This document shows, piece after piece, positions 11,059 to 22,572 of a stretch of 64,000 nt of DNA (positions are counted from its first letter, which is position 1; the number at the start of each line of letters is the position of its first letter). Location: positions 10,952,501-11,016,500 of the forward strand of contig NC_088354.1 in NCBI RefSeq assembly GCF_036884655.1, read 5' to 3'. The notes under the pieces were generated by a model that saw only the letters and a list, made by a program, of their open reading frames with translations, was not told the DNA's origin and did not search any database. This DNA comes from Musa acuminata AAA Group. Lineage: Eukaryota > Streptophyta > Magnoliopsida > Zingiberales > Musaceae. The position numbers and the translations under genes are program-made.

Positions 11059-12446
11059 ATAAATATCATTGTCAATTTCACTATATAGGAAAGTATTCTT
11101 AATATCAAGTTGTCAAAGCTTCCATTTAAGATTAACTACTAGAGTAGTCACTATCCTAATAGATGTCATCTTGGCTACAAGATTAAAGGTTTTCTCATAA
11201 TCTTCTTCATATTTTTTAAAAAACCCTTTTACAATAAGTCTTGTCTTATAATGATCTATACTTCTATCTGACTTACATTTCACCTTAGAGACCCATTTGT
11301 AAATAATTAGATCTACATTTGCAGGCTTTGATATAAAATCCTAAGTTTTATTTTTATGAAGAGCATTCATTTCTTATTCATAGTATCCTCCCACATCTTA
11401 ACACCTTTAGCTTCATTAAAAGGAGTAGGCTCAAGATTATTAATTGGTTCAGAAAAAATAATAATATATGCTTACATTATCTCTATCTCTATCTCTATAA
11501 TGTACTGGCTTGACGGCTTGACAATTGTTCCTTTTTATATTTTGAATATTATTTTTTTTTCTTTATGAATATCATTACCCCCCAATTGTTGTGCTCCATC
11601 ATTGGTCATAAAGAAATAACATGAGTAGATACATATGAGAAAGAAAATGAACCAAAATCTATAAGAGCATTAGATAACAAAAGAAACTCACTTTCATTAT
11701 TATAATTGATATTTTTAAAAAAAATTACTTTTGAAGGATAATAATAAGAAATTTCATTAAACACAACATCTCGAGATATCACGTACCGCTGTATTTGTGA
11801 ATCCATGTATTTTCAATATTTCTTATTTTCATTATAGTAAATAAAGATACATTTCTTGACCTTAACATCTAACTTGCTTCTCTTTAAATCTAGGATATGA
11901 ACATAGCACAAAAAACTCTCCTAAGGATAATTGTTGGATCCATCTTTGAATAGATGTAATATAAGACATATATTATTTTCGAAGATCATAAATAATATAA
12001 TATTTTATTTATATATCAGAAATAGGCTCATCTAGATCTAAGAATAATATCTCTGAATATAAATTTTTAATCTTAAAAAAATATTGAGAAATTGAGAGGT
12101 CACCTTGGATAATATTTATCTAATCATTCTCCAAATACTGAAGCCAAGCCATATTCTTTTTATCAAGCAATGCATAAAAAACGATCCAAATCTTTGAAGC
12201 TGATTTGTAATGAATAATGTGTTAAAAGAGATAATGAGAAATAAATCTCTTTAATGTAAATTCAATTTTATAGCATCTTTTTATAGCATCTCCATCGGTG
12301 TTGCTGTTGCATTGCCACCAACTACATCTCACAAATCTGATTAAGATGTTCAATATCAAATCTATCAACTCAATTATAATATTTCATAGTCGAAAAAAGT
12401 TATCTTCTTCATCGAGGAGATCTTGAAACATAAATTACCACACTTG

Positions 12447-12460
12447 TGGCTCTAATACCA
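12447..12460 (-). promoter_or_regulatory. Primer binding site of the copia element
   Basis: The minus strand reads TGGTATTAGAGCCA, one substitution from the iMet primer site, directly inside the 5' LTR. Confidence 0.75.
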
Positions 12461-12873
12461 TACAAAGAAAGGGAGAGATCACATGCTAAGTGTAACCCTT
12501 TTTCAAATAGTAATAACAAACTACTACTAGCCAAAGATTAAATCAAATCAAATCAAATAAAAGAAAAAAAAATATATTATTTTTTTTAAAAAAATATTTA
12601 CATATCTTGAATGACTATTAGATTTTAGTTCTATTGACTTGAATGAATCCACACATATAAACACCATCTACTTATAAATATGAAATACAAGAGTACTTAA
12701 TCCTTATAACTCTATTTAATCTTATTTAAAAAATAAGATATTAATTTAAATTTTTTAAATATATTTTAACTTTTTAAACTAAGAAATTATCTCTATAATT
12801 CTATCTTGTCTTGTTTAAAAAATAAGTTATTAATTTATAATTTTAAAAAATACATTTTAACTTTTTAATACCA
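12461..12873 (-). repeat. 5' LTR of the Ty1/copia element
   Basis: Partner of the LTR at 9577-9993, about 413 bp. It is bounded on one side by the primer binding site and ends at the plus-strand bases taatacca. I could not identify a clean target-site duplication. Confidence 0.8.
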
Positions 12874-14091
12874 CAACCTGTGGTCAGAACATGCTCCGAA
12901 GGAAATCAAAAGAAGCAGCAGATGAAGCTCCACGTCTCGCTTGGATATTATCCATAAGTACAAAACAATTCCGACAAGCAACTCTCCACAAGCCAAATAG
13001 AAGTTTACAACCTCTCGTTGTGTGTCCAATGTATGCTTTGTCAAATCAAGCATGGAAGTAAATGATTGGTCGATAAAATCACTCGAACACGAGAAATTTG
13101 CAACATTGCTAACTGATAGGGACGATTTTGTCCCGTACCAATTCATTTATCACAAAAGTCAATTTTTAAGCAAGACTCTAAATCCCCCGTCCTAAAATGA
13201 TGATGCAGTACATTTCGATATGCTTATCAAGATCATAGACTAGAATGATCATACGGTGAACCTGATCTTATCTCATGTAGTAAAAAGGAACTCATGAAGT
13301 TATCCCGAGTGGGGACTATCTATATACTAACTCAATCATATAGCTTACACTATCATCTTCAACCCCCAACATCAACCTATCATGTAGGATCGTCGGTTGT
13401 TCGAAGACACTCAAACGATCCAACTCTCAGAGAGGAATCTTACAACAAAGAAGATCTCAATCTAACTAACCAGTCATTATAAACTGGGTCATCATAATGG
13501 CTCCCGACTGAATAACCTATATAGTCTCACCTCATCGAGCCTCTCACATTAGCTAGAAAGAGACACTTGAATGAACCTACACTTTTGATAATGGATCAAT
13601 CAGGCCAACTCATTAATCGACAATACACATGACACCATCACTATCAAGCGTATGATATTACATGATCGTATGAAATTTTTGCGAAGGTATTGTCGAAACT
13701 ATGATTCGACATGAGGATAAGAGTTGAAAGGGGAAAGACCGTCTTCCATCCATCCTTCGTCACATGTTCTATGCAAAGAGTGGGTCACCAGACTTTTTCT
13801 CCCACTCTGTAGTAATGTCACATAGGTGCCAAAATATGGCTTGTTCTTGTCGATTCCCACATAATGTACACTAAACTTGTTTAGTTCGTTAATGAAATTA
13901 CTGTTGCAATATCTTTTCATCGATCGTAATATTTCAATTTAATCCATATCGAAAGTGGCTTAAAACTTATATTAACTTATAAGAGACAGAATAATATATT
14001 ATTATTGATATGCATATTGAGTATATGCTGACTAATAGAATGACACATCATCATTCATATTTCCGAAGGGCAGCGATAGTATGGCAGCGCT
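12874..14091. other. Intergenic DNA 3' of LFS-like copy 2
   Basis: Short ORFs only (for example 93 codons on the minus strand at 12865-13146 and 73 at 13699-13920) without recognisable domains. Composition is closer to single-copy DNA than to the flanking copia element. No gene is called. Confidence 0.4.
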
Positions 14092-14577
14092 TCATATCAT
14101 ATACAGTGGAACTTTCGGTGCTTCTTCCACTTTCTTGGCCATGGCATCGATACCGGTCTGCAGGAAAGCGGCGAGGCTGTCTTCCGTCCAACCACTGACC
14201 GGATCGCAGTGGAACGACCACTCGAGTTGGCACCCGCCCTCCCCGTTCGACGGCGGCAGAAGCACCTTGAACGTCGCGACGTACCGCTTCAACCCTATGT
14301 TGTTGTCGGCCACTTCGTACTCGAAGCACCGCCGCGCCGGGTCGAAAGCCAGCAGCTCCTCGTAGGCCCAGATGACCGGCTTGCCGTCGTCGCCGGGAGG
14401 GCTGGCGCAGTAGCGAACGCAGCCGGGTTGGCCTTCGGCGCCGGCTATCTTCCGGCATGTTTCCACCAGTCCTGGGAGCCACAAGTGAAGGCTACAGAAG
14501 CTGGAGAGGAGGGACCAGGCTTCGTCAGCCTTGGTGGTGGGGAGCTTGGCCGAGGCTTTGCCTTCCCACTGTTCCAT
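14092..14577 (-). CDS. Lachrymatory-factor-synthase-like protein, copy 2
   Basis: An intronless gene for 161 residues, the paralogue of the gene at 8318-8836. Blocks appear in order: MEQWEGKASAKLP at the start, KADEAWSLLSSFCSLHLW, GQPGCVRYC, EELLAFDP, ADNNIGLKRYVATFKVL, and a terminal helix ending in PLYMI. Residues matching the onion LFS catalytic Arg and Glu are Arg55 and Glu73. The family is cytosolic and binds hydrophobic ligands in a helix-grip pocket; the ligand here is unknown. The start at 14577 matches the conserved MEQ; an in-frame ATG at 14661 lies upstream of the TATA motif and is unlikely to be transcribed. Copies 1 and 2 differ in the insert after PPGDDG and in the C-terminus, so divergence is well advanced. 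Confidence 0.9.
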   Translation of the reverse strand: MEQWEGKASAKLPTTKADEAWSLLSSFCSLHLWLPGLVETCRKIAGAEGQPGCVRYCASPPGDDGKPVIWAYEELLAFDPARRCFEYEVADNNIGLKRYVATFKVLLPPSNGEGGCQLEWSFHCDPVSGWTEDSLAAFLQTGIDAMAKKVEEAPKVPLYMI

Positions 14578-14610
14578 GGTTAAGCCGTAAGGGGGACATG
14601 TCGGAGCTCG

Positions 14611-14620
14611 GTATATATAG
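14611..14620 (-). promoter_or_regulatory. TATA box of LFS-like copy 2
   Basis: CTATATATAC on the minus strand, centred about 39 bases before the ATG at 14577. With the usual 25-32 base spacing to the start site this predicts a leader of only about ten bases, unless the real transcription start lies elsewhere. Confidence 0.55.
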
Positions 14621-14661
14621 AGAGAAGATGTTCCAGGGCACGTGTACAACGTTTTAGTCAC

Positions 14662-15177
14662 TCTGTTGGTGAGGATCTAGTTTGTGATGACTGTTCCAAA
14701 GAATCATTTGAAGATTCTCGAAACATAGTGAGAGTAATTTTCATGATCATGGATCCTTTTATTAAATCTTTTCCTAAAGGATCATTTGAATAGTTTTTAA
14801 TCTTAGTTTGAATATTTAAAAATAAATATATATATATATAATAATATTATCTTAGTTTAAGACATCATAATATTCTTTTAAATCAAGAGTAATTAAGTTT
14901 AAAGATCTTGAGAATTTTAATAGTATCATCTTACCTTTTTATTTTCACATTGGTTTCATTTTAGATCTTAGGTGTTGGACCAGTAATATCATGAGATTAA
15001 TACATGAGAAATTAAAACTATATATGATCCAACATTTTTGGGTAGAAATAAGGTCACCATAATGCCGATCTGCATGTGGTTGACGCTGTAACGCCAAAAT
15101 CTGAGGAAGAAAAGGCCGCTGAAACATCTTTTCTAAGCTTTGTGGACTTCAACGAGGAAAGCCATCGCAGTCGTCCG
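14662..15177. other. Upstream intergenic DNA of LFS-like copy 2
   Basis: AT-rich with a short (TA)n run near 14828-14840. No gene is seen. Confidence 0.4.
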
Positions 15178-15519
15178 TCATCGACGGGTCTCCTCTGACA
15201 CCTCTTCTCTTATTGCCGCTGCACGTGCATCCACGTAACGATCTCGGAATTCGTCCTCCGCGCAGGATTTCGAGAGGAAGCATTTGATAGCAGACCAACT
15301 TAGCACTGGTAGAAGTCTTGTCAGTTTGGTCTGACGCTTTGTTGCCGGAGGTTCCATTCTTGATAGCTCATCTGAAGCCAAGAAGCTCTGCTTCGAACAG
15401 GATAAAGTTCTCAGGAAACCAATCGAGATCGGTTCTTCCAATGATTTTGATGCTCGTGCACTGAAAGTTTTGTTGTCTGAACAGACCGTCTTCTTGCGTT
15501 TACCGTCAGCGGACAGCAT
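15178..15519 (-). CDS. Hypothetical 113-residue ORF
   Basis: I do not recognise this protein. It starts ATGCTGTCCGC and ends TGA. It is serine-, lysine- and arginine-rich, with charged C-terminal residues (DEFRDRYVDARAAAIREE) that could form a helix, and has no signal peptide or membrane segment. GC is higher than in the AT-rich flanks, which favours a gene piece over chance. It could be an exon of a larger minus-strand gene, a decayed coding fragment, or part of the leader sequence of the LTR-like region that follows. Confidence 0.3.
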   Translation of the reverse strand: MLSADGKRKKTVCSDNKTFSARASKSLEEPISIGFLRTLSCSKQSFLASDELSRMEPPATKRQTKLTRLLPVLSWSAIKCFLSKSCAEDEFRDRYVDARAAAIREEVSEETRR

Positions 15520-15729
15520 CTTAGCCTGGTTGACGGTGCCTTAAAGATTAATTCGGAGTCTTTTCTTAGTTGTGTTGGCGGAAGCTAAAGATGTGTTGTT
15601 ACCGAGAAGTTCTGTAGCTGTAATGCATCATCTGATCTGAATCCGATGAAAACCTTCAAAATCGAGGCGTCACGTAACATAACGTAAACCGAACACACCA
15701 CTTTGGAGCAACACATTTCATCGTATGAC

Positions 15730-16327
15730 ATCTCCATCAAGATTGGGACCGATAACAATGCAGGAGTTCTCCGAAAGAGTATCTTTCTTATTCAGCCCAC
15801 ACCCCCTTTTAACCTAACCCTAAATCAATATAAGAGGGTGTGATGGCTGCGTTTTGACACGGAGGTGACTACGTTTTTGAACAGAAAAAGATAACGTGGT
15901 GATCTTCGCAACAGCAAAGAGGAGAAGAAAAAGACAGAAAAACAAAAAAAAGAAAGGGAAGAAAACAAGAACAACGCAGAGAGACTGTTCTCAATCATCT
16001 AGCAGTGTTCTCATCTCATGTTAGATCAAATCTATAGTAGACTCTTACTGTGATTACTTGGGAATGTTTTAGATATCGTGGACAGTGACGTGATCCTTGT
16101 ATCCCAGTTGTTCTATTGTGATTGTCGCTAGAGTTTAGGGAAAGAGATTGTGATTATCTTTAGCTTGTCCCATAGTTTTTACCCTTCACATTGGAGGGGT
16201 TTTCCACGTATATCTTAATGTTCTATTTGATTATGATTTCATTTAATTTCGCTGCATATCATGGTCTGCTAGTATTTATTCATATACAAAGGTTATTCCG
16301 CTTTATATCCCCATCATTATCAACACA
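15730..16327 (+). repeat. Probable solo LTR of a Ty1/copia element
   Basis: The arrangement is that of a copia LTR: a TATA-like aatataagaggg at about 15828, an A/G-rich leader with many aaagaaagg runs, the block cattggaggggttttccacgt at about 16189-16209, ttcgctgcatat at 16248, and an end ttatcaaca at 16327. No primer binding site follows and no polypurine tract was found, so it reads as a solo or truncated LTR. The left border is a guess. Confidence 0.45.
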
Positions 16328-17860
16328 TTTCATGCGATGATTTCTGCATGTTCGTCTTTGATCTGATTTTCTGTACGTGGTTTACATGACATTGCAGGTT
16401 ATGTCAATGGAAAACAAGGAGCAGGAAAACCTACCGATGAGGGAGGCATACGTTGGACAGCACCAACGCATTCGTCCACCATCTTTGCCCTACGCAAGAA
16501 CTACGAGATGACAAGAAAACATATCCAGGATTTATCGTCCTTTTGGAAGATTGAACAACATAACCAGCAGATGGTGCCAATTTCATGCGTCTCGTTGAAA
16601 GGGACAAGACCTGAGAAGAACAAGCACGATGGCGTGCTCTGTTGTGTCCTATTCTCTTGTACAACGATACAAGCATGGCCTGACAAGATATGGGTGATGT
16701 GCCTATCGCACGGAGTCTCCGACATGGACCGGTGGTAGGCAGGTTAAGCCACTAAGTGAAGAAGACGTCCTCTTTCTTAGCTTGCCACTCTCTTCCTCCT
16801 TTTCTCTTCTTCCTCATAGTTCATCCTTTTCATTTCCTTCTCGTTATACATGTGCAATCTAAAATAGATTTGTTGAGCTTGCAGATATCACTGAGCACTG
16901 ACTCTTCGTTACAGCTCAGTTGTACACGCCGGCGTTGAATCCTGTATAATTATCGTGACACATAAGAGCGAAAGCACCTCAGAAATGCCCTGAGATGCTA
17001 CATCGTGACCTTCCACCACCACCGTCACAGTGACAGCACCAACCACGCGGGGGGCTTCCACCACCATCACAGTGGTAGCACCCACCACGCGGGGGCCTTC
17101 TCGCGCCCATCCATTCGTCTCTACCTATCCTAAATCTCTCGAGAAGCGAAAAATCTCAGAATGTGATGGACATTGAGAAATCATAAACTAATGATAATAA
17201 AGAACTCAATTCGAAACTAAAAACTTATCATACAAATCTTTGAATCTCTACGCTTCTTTTGGCTCTATCTAATTTCTCCTTTTAATTATATGTATAAAAT
17301 ATTGCGTTGGCCCTTTATTTTGTAAAAGGTTAAACCCAAGACACTCCAACTATGATAAGAACCTATCATGACTAAGACTCCAAGATCGAAATCCTATTAA
17401 ATCATAAAATTCGATTTAATATTCAAACACTATGGCCATGATCACAACAAATGACCTTGGAACTCAAAGAGATATCATCCAAGGCGGTAGAATCAGATCG
17501 GTTGTAGGCTTTGATTTTGATTAGTATAATATTAGATGAATAATTTACACAAAGATATGCACCAGATTTGATGAAAATAGTTGCAACCCCATATGTTGAT
17601 CTTACCAGCTTAAAGTAATGGCAATTTGTAATCGTGTTTCTTCGACATCAACTTATTCATAGAACCTTGATCAACAAAAGATGCCTTACGGTAATAAGAA
17701 TTTTATTTCAACTATTAACAAGATGCAAGAAACTAGAACATTATGCAACTAGCTTGTTACAAGAATGGGTCATCTAGAGCTCAATGCAGAGAGAAGGGAA
17801 GAGTTGACAACAGAAATAGTATGATAGTGAGATTGGATGCATCCTCCCAGCTTCTAAGCC
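16328..17860. other. Intergenic DNA
   Basis: Holds several 60-80 codon ORFs on both strands around 16431-16938, none recognisable, and a two-copy minisatellite at 17009-17096. No gene is called. Confidence 0.4.
17009..17096. repeat. Two-copy minisatellite, units about 45 and 42 bp
   Basis: Two adjacent units each read ttccaccacca, then tcacagtg, agcacc, and accacgcggggg. They differ by a 3-bp deletion and a few substitutions. The GC-rich block stands out from its AT-rich flanks. Confidence 0.75.
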
Positions 17861-20611
17861 TTAGACTGCATGGATGGGGCTGCCATTACTCTGGTTCAGA
17901 TCGGGCAGGACAACAGAAGAGTTAACATGAAACGCAGATGGGCTCGACATAGAGGATCCTACCAATTTGAGGGAGAGCGCAGATGGGTCCGTGCAGCTGT
18001 CATGGCCATCACCGATGCTCAGCTTAGACATGCCGACAACCTCCTCGACATTCAGTGACTCCTTTGGGACTACTGGAACCGGCTTTAAGATCTCATGAGT
18101 TCCACTCATCTCTTCCTCCTTTATCATGGTACCAAGATTGGGAGGCCAAATTGGTATAGGCACTGGTATGAAAGCAGGGTAGAATGTTGGTACCATTGTG
18201 ATTGAGTTTATATATGGGATGCTAGCGCTTGGTTCTGAAGCATATTTGGCCGTTGAAGTTTCCAAAAGCTCGGCTCCTTGTTGCTCGTTGGGTTGCAAAG
18301 TTAGGTTCTCGAGTTCATCAGGAGGAGCATGGGCCATGAACTGTTCTTCATGGATTGGGATCTGCTCAATTGGCTGCATAAGAGGAACAGAAAATAATTA
18401 AGGAATGAAATTTTTTGTAGCCTATCATCCAAAAGAAGTCGAATATGAGTGCAACTGAAGAAAGAAAATTTTAGGGACCATGTCAAATAAGCTAGAGCGC
18501 CTCTTCCTTCTCGATGAATTACTCTGTCGAATGAAATACTTCTGGGCGTGACTTGCAACCTGCGTTGGAGTCCTAGACACAACAAAGTTCCGAGCTATTC
18601 CACGCCAATCACCTTTTCCCAGTTTCTGAAGACCCAGCAAGAACATCCGATGCTCTTCTTCGGTCCAAGGAACACCTGCAAATCCAATTCATTGGTTGTA
18701 TGTGGGTAACAATGAACTGAATTTAGATGTAAAAATTCATATTTTTGGCCAAAGATCAATTCGTGCCAAAGAAAATTGGTCAATTGACAGTGAGCAATAA
18801 ACTTCAGTTCATGGGCATCATCATATCAACTAGAACAAGCCATAACAAATCTAAACCACCTAGTACAACATAGTCCCGACTCACCTTTGAAGGAAATGAT
18901 CACAAAAAACTGAATATAAGTGAATAAAATCGTTCAATCCGAGAAAAAATAATTAGTTTTTCTAATTTATTAGAGAAAATTGTGTATTCATCTCACATCC
19001 CAAGCCAAAAATAGCTACCAGATATTCGACAATAAAGCTTCCAAGATTATCATCATTGATGATAAGACTACTACTGACCGACTATGCATTTATAAGATAA
19101 GGAATAAGCCAATCTATAAGCAAATCGAGTAAGCTGCACAAGATCCAAGTGGCACTACACCTACTTGGATAAAACGATACATTCAGAAGAAAAAAGGATC
19201 ACATTAGACAAAGCTAAGATTGTTGATGATCTACATTTTGATGAAAACATTGACAATCGACCAGAGACCATCCAAGAATATTGAACTTGACTTGGTGGTT
19301 AGATTAAGCTTATGATTCATAGGATTTTATATTATCGGTCTAAAGAGGTTGCTTTTAGCCTCAGAACTATCTTTCAATTCATCGTAAAGAAAATAAATTA
19401 AATATCTTATAAGAGAAGCAGTAATTAATTGAACCCATGAGAATTTGCTTATTCTTTTCCAAGCAAGTAATGGTCTGCCAAGCCAAGCATGATAACAACC
19501 ACATTAAAATATGGGCAGTAATAAATGAAAATAAAAATGATATCTGGAAATTCTCAGAACAGAATAACGCAGTGAAGAATATAATGGATGATCACGAGAA
19601 ATCACAAGCTGTCCAAAAATGAGATGGACATAACAGTTTGACCAGGATAGTAAAGAAGAGAACTCCTAGGTAAACATGATGTCACGCGCATTCCATCAAA
19701 TGTAAAGCTATTGGCCCATTGATTAAGACTCTTCCATCAGTTCCACCACAAAATGAAAATATACCCAGTGGACCATATTTCATCGGACTATCAATCACTA
19801 AACTCAGGGGATGCCATTCTAAGGGGCCACCCTTAATGTTGTTGACAAAATTGGCCAGTTCCACACCACCAATGCATACAAGGAAAGCCAGATCACTAGA
19901 TACTGGCAGTAAACAATATCTATCAAGCTTCTATGAGAAAGCAATCTCAGTCAAAAATTAATTCCTTAAATGCATCTCATAATTGCACAGTAGAACAAAC
20001 AGATAGAATCATTTACATCCTTAACAAAATAAAAATCTTGATTCTCTAGAGGACATCTGATCTGTCAGATTTTCTATGTAGTAGACTTAGATTCTCAGAG
20101 GTATAACAAAAGATCTCTATTTTAAGAGAAAAAATCAGAAGAAAAATAATTAATGAAGAAGTTTGATGACATGTGTAGTGATCTCACAGAAACAGAGACA
20201 TGCACACATTAGCGGCAACAGATTCGACAGCAGACGATGACAGAGGACGAAAATGACGATCTTTCAAGAATAATCATTCAGAAACAATAAAATAAATCAA
20301 AACTTTAGGGGAAAAATCGGACCTTTCTTGCGGGAAACGGAAGAACAGGAGCTGTGGGCGGGGTCATCGGAGGCATACCCGGACGCAGCGGCGGCGGCGT
20401 CGGGGTGGTCACCGGCCGGATCTGCGGATGGGGACGCGCCGACGGTCGATAGGGCGGCCGCCGAGGAGAGGCACCCCATGCTGGCGCTCTTCTTCATCGT
20501 CCCCACGCCGTCCGTCAGGCGCACCCCGAATAGCCGCACGCCGGCCCCGCGCGCCGGGCACGTGCGGGAGTTGTGCCCGTTGTTACTGCAGTGCGAGCAC
20601 CGCCTCGTCAT
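17861..20611 (-). CDS. MYB-related transcription factor, MYBS3/KUA1 type
   Basis: Three exons join in frame: 20611-20323, 18675-18479 and 18373-17861, giving 332 residues. Order: an N-terminal zinc knuckle CX2CX4HX4C (Cys5, Cys8, His13, Cys18), the block [12 protein letters not shown], a single MYB repeat opening [11 protein letters not shown] (98-108) and ending with SHAQKYF (138-144), a basic RRKRRSSLF stretch, a proline-rich middle, an EAR-like LSLKL (295-299), and the conserved end SPIHAV. SHAQKYF MYBs of this class (rice MYBS3, Arabidopsis KUA1/MYBH) bind TATCCA-type elements and repress sugar- and growth-related genes in the nucleus. The start ATG precedes TRRCSHC, as in the family. Intron 1 is 1.65 kb; intron 2 is 105 bp, its donor ATG|GTCCCT is weak but the only one in frame. 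Confidence 0.9.
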
Positions 20612-22552
20612 CTCGCCCCGCCCGCCTCCGCAACCGCTCAATGGCCGGAGCCCTTCGAGGCCGCGCCTCCACCACTCCCACGCCTCCCGAAGAGCGAGCG
20701 ATCGAGCGAACCAGCAGCAAAATCTCGTCGCGTCTGCTGCGTCTCGGTAAACGCTGTATCGGTTATTGGAAGCACGCAAACCAGAAGGCAACCTCTAACT
20801 TGCCTTTATAACTCCCCGCATTATTGACCATAATTACGAGAAAGCCGAGACTCCGGGGCGAGCGGGGAAAGCTCGGCCGTCCATTTCGTGAACCATCACC
20901 ACTGTCCAAAATTATGTGGATCATATGATGCCGCTCACGTGATCGTGCCTACTTATTTTGGGCCACATTAAGCGATCGCGGACAATAAATCTCATGATAT
21001 CTCTCGGTGGATTACATTTGCGCTGTTCGGTTGACTTGATTAGGAATGTGAGGCTGGGGAGAGCTAAACCAACCAAAGCCGTTGACCTGGTCTTCGCCAA
21101 GGTCCTTGACTATTGTTTTCGATGGATAATTAACATATTCCATAGCAAATGGCTATAATTATCATCTATTTTTGGTACATGAAGTATTATTATTTTTGAT
21201 TTGTTACTTGATTATGTCATGAATATCATTGACCAGTGAGTCGACCCAGTTGGTTTACTATCGGAAGTGTAGGTCCATTCTTGTATCTCCTCTATACTGA
21301 TGTAGGTTGTTGACATAGCAAATCAATGCAAGAGGTTCGCATGAAAGGTCGCTTGTTGGGGAAGCTGATTGAGGCTTTTTTAGCTATATATCCTTTCCCG
21401 CCCATCGAGTCACCTTCCCATAGTAAGATTATCTCCTGGGTGCTAACGGATCTGCATGACAGGTCGACACCCGAGGGCCTCCTGGCTTGACCTCTCCAAC
21501 ACTTAGGTTAGTGCGAGCGAGAGGGATATATATATAAATTATACTATGGAATGAGTGTATAGGGTCCCCTAGCGTGAGTCGTGAGTAGCTTCGATTAATT
21601 GAAGATACGATCAAGTTAACTGACTGATCATGATAATAGAAATATTTTTCTATCCTTTTGTCCTCTAATGATCCTGATGAGACAAGAAAATTAAGATGGG
21701 ATACAGTCGAACGACTCTCGGAGCTATCGCCCTGTGATCATATTCCATTTCTTCTTTGGTACAAATAAGAAATGGCCTTCCTTTCCTTCGTTTAATAGGA
21801 AGAATTGCTGTGTTATGTCGCTAGCCATTAATGCATGCAGATTGAGGAATGACTCAAAATTCTAATTAGGTATCTATTTCCGTGACTAATAACCTGGTAT
21901 GTGATAAAATTATCCATATCATTACTATTTATGTGTTTAGTGCCGACTTTTTAGCATTTAGTGAGGTAAATAAAACACCATATCCTGTCATGAAAATAAG
22001 ATTCATCGACGCAGCATATCCAATTTGACATGCAATGTACCAAAGCATGACGCAAAAGTAAAACACCATATCCTGTCAATTTGTGGCCTCATTCGGGAGG
22101 AACAGATTCCTTAGCCACGAAGTGAATGGGAAGAAGGGAAGAGACACCCGCAGCCGTCCATGTCCTTCCCACATAAAATTCTTTGGCAAGTACGAGTTGA
22201 TGTTTCCTGGAGTAATAATTGGTGGGGTGTAAATTGAGATGGTCACGCAAAATGGGCACTAATGTAAAGGGTACGATGACTCATGCAAAGCCTTCTAAAA
22301 GGACTTGCCAGTAGGGTGGATCACATCGGTGCGATAACCCAACCATGTGCAATCCAAAGTGGGGTCTTCTTTGTCCACACCTCTGCTTGGAATCGGAGAG
22401 AAGAACTAAGAGCAGGACTTGTGCAGCCGAAGTGGTGGTGGTAGAGGTTGGTAGTACCTGCAGCCTCATAAAGAAAGACCATGAGAGTCTTGTGGATGGA
22501 AAGAGAACATTATCTTGAAGTGGGAGCCATGAGAACCCAGTTCACGGTGCAC

Positions 22553-22572
22553 AGAGAGAGAGAGAGAGAGAG
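22553..22572. repeat. (AG)n microsatellite
   Basis: About 20 bp of perfect AG repeats. Confidence 0.85.

Larger units (their letters stand above)
9577..12873 (-). mobile_element. Ty1/copia retrotransposon, internally deleted, with both LTRs
   Basis: A complete outline is visible on the minus strand: 5' LTR 12461-12873, primer binding site 12447-12460, interior 9994-12460, polypurine tract 9994-10006, 3' LTR 9577-9993. The 2.5-kb interior is shorter than an autonomous copia. It holds, with stops and frameshifts, an integrase C-terminal piece (RYVISRDVVFNEISYYYPSK, 11606-11806), reverse transcriptase (LKKTLYGLKQTP, then LYVDDMIITG, 10726-11058) and RNase H (SDNQSILKLATNPIYHTITK, about 10120-10260). 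I see no gag. It sits between the two intact LFS-like genes. Confidence 0.85.

Noticed and set aside
20328..20811. Plus-strand ORFs of 127-140 codons over exon 1 of the MYBS3-like gene
   Set aside because: Shadows of the minus-strand exon, which carries the zinc knuckle and conserved blocks.
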